From NCBI GenBank assembly GCA_016207365.1, contig JACQPU010000139.1:1-5949 (forward strand): a stretch of DNA of 5,949 nt, in the 5' to 3' direction. How positions within the stretch are numbered: the first letter of the stretch is position 1; every line of letters starts with the position of its first letter. The DNA comes from Ignavibacteriales bacterium (GTDB taxonomy: Bacteria; Bacteroidota; Ignavibacteria; UBA10030). The notes beneath the pieces are model-generated. The model was not told the DNA's origin. It ran no database searches and saw only the letters and a program-made list of their open reading frames with translations. This document shows, in pieces, positions 5,819-5,949 of this stretch. The position numbers and the translations under genes were made by a program.

Positions 5819-5949
5819 ATGAATCTTCAAACGTTAACGGTGGAAATCGAAGACCATATTGCTGTTCTGACCATCAACAGACCGGAAAAGCTCAATGCTC
5901 TCAACGCGGCTGCCAAGAAGGAGCTTGTCGAGGTGTTTGAGGCATGGAA
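5819..5949 (+). CDS. Enoyl-CoA hydratase/isomerase family protein, partial (N-terminus)
   Basis: Forty-three residues are visible before the right edge; the family is usually about 255-270 long. The segment IAVLTINRPEKLNALN (14-29) is the classic crotonase-superfamily N-terminal beta-hairpin and RPEKxNAL motif. Such proteins act on acyl-CoA thioesters, most often hydrating trans-2-enoyl-CoA in beta-oxidation. The CoA oxyanion-hole and catalytic Glu region lies outside the window, so hydratase, isomerase and other crotonase activities cannot be separated. It follows the PHP gene by 15 bases on the same strand and is probably in the same operon. Confidence 0.88.
   Translation, partial: MNLQTLTVEIEDHIAVLTINRPEKLNALNAAAKKELVEVFEAW

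Noticed and set aside
4673..5830. Open frame of 385 codons on the minus strand opposite the DUF2520 and PHP genes
   Set aside because: The opposite strand encodes two clear conserved families with all motifs intact; the antisense translation is low-complexity in places and shows no recognisable domain.
1..5949. tRNA/rRNA genes, CRISPR repeats, transposases, long direct repeats or clear intrinsic terminators
   Set aside because: None was seen on either strand; almost all bases are in conserved coding genes and gaps between genes are 107 bases or less.

Overview
The window is a compact, protein-coding stretch of bacterial chromosome with roughly balanced GC (about 53-54% by eye). It holds no recognisable RNA gene, mobile element, CRISPR array or long non-coding stretch. 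Genes are packed with ATGA overlaps or gaps of 0-55 bases, and TTG/GTG starts appear to be used. The mix (archaeal/Bacteroidetes-type phosphohexomutase, AMMECR1 and MEMO proteins, a DUF2520 Rossmann protein, a PHP phosphatase, and a bacterial microcompartment vertex protein) suggests an uncultured bacterium of the FCB or a neighbouring group. That placement is inference; nothing here fixes the phylum.

Left half, minus strand (positions 1-2543): one leftward operon of three genes. Reading in transcription order, it holds a phosphoglucosamine/phosphohexose mutase (glmM-like), a secreted tetratricopeptide-repeat protein, and a EutN/CcmL-family microcompartment vertex protein that runs off the left edge. 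Both junctions are 4-base ATGA overlaps, so the three products are probably translationally coupled. The vertex protein is the surprise: it implies that more microcompartment genes may lie just beyond the left edge.

Centre (2544-2650): a 107-base divergent intergenic region. It contains two back-to-back promoter-like signals with the same layout (TTGnnT, 17-base spacer, TACnTT) on opposite strands, with -35 boxes only two bases apart.

Right half, plus strand (2651-5949): a rightward operon of amrA (AMMECR1), amrB (MEMO family), a Rossmann/DUF2520 NAD(P)-binding protein, a PHP-superfamily histidinol-phosphatase-like hydrolase, and the start of an enoyl-CoA hydratase/isomerase gene cut by the right edge. 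amrB and the DUF2520 gene share a reading frame and are separated only by the amrB TGA. The DUF2520 and PHP genes overlap by ATGA. The radical-SAM partner that often accompanies amrA/amrB is not in the window.

Functionally, the left operon joins cell-envelope sugar metabolism, an exported TPR protein and a shell protein. The right operon groups conserved but poorly understood metabolic or maintenance enzymes. No pathway is complete in the window, so links between the genes rest on their co-transcription layout.
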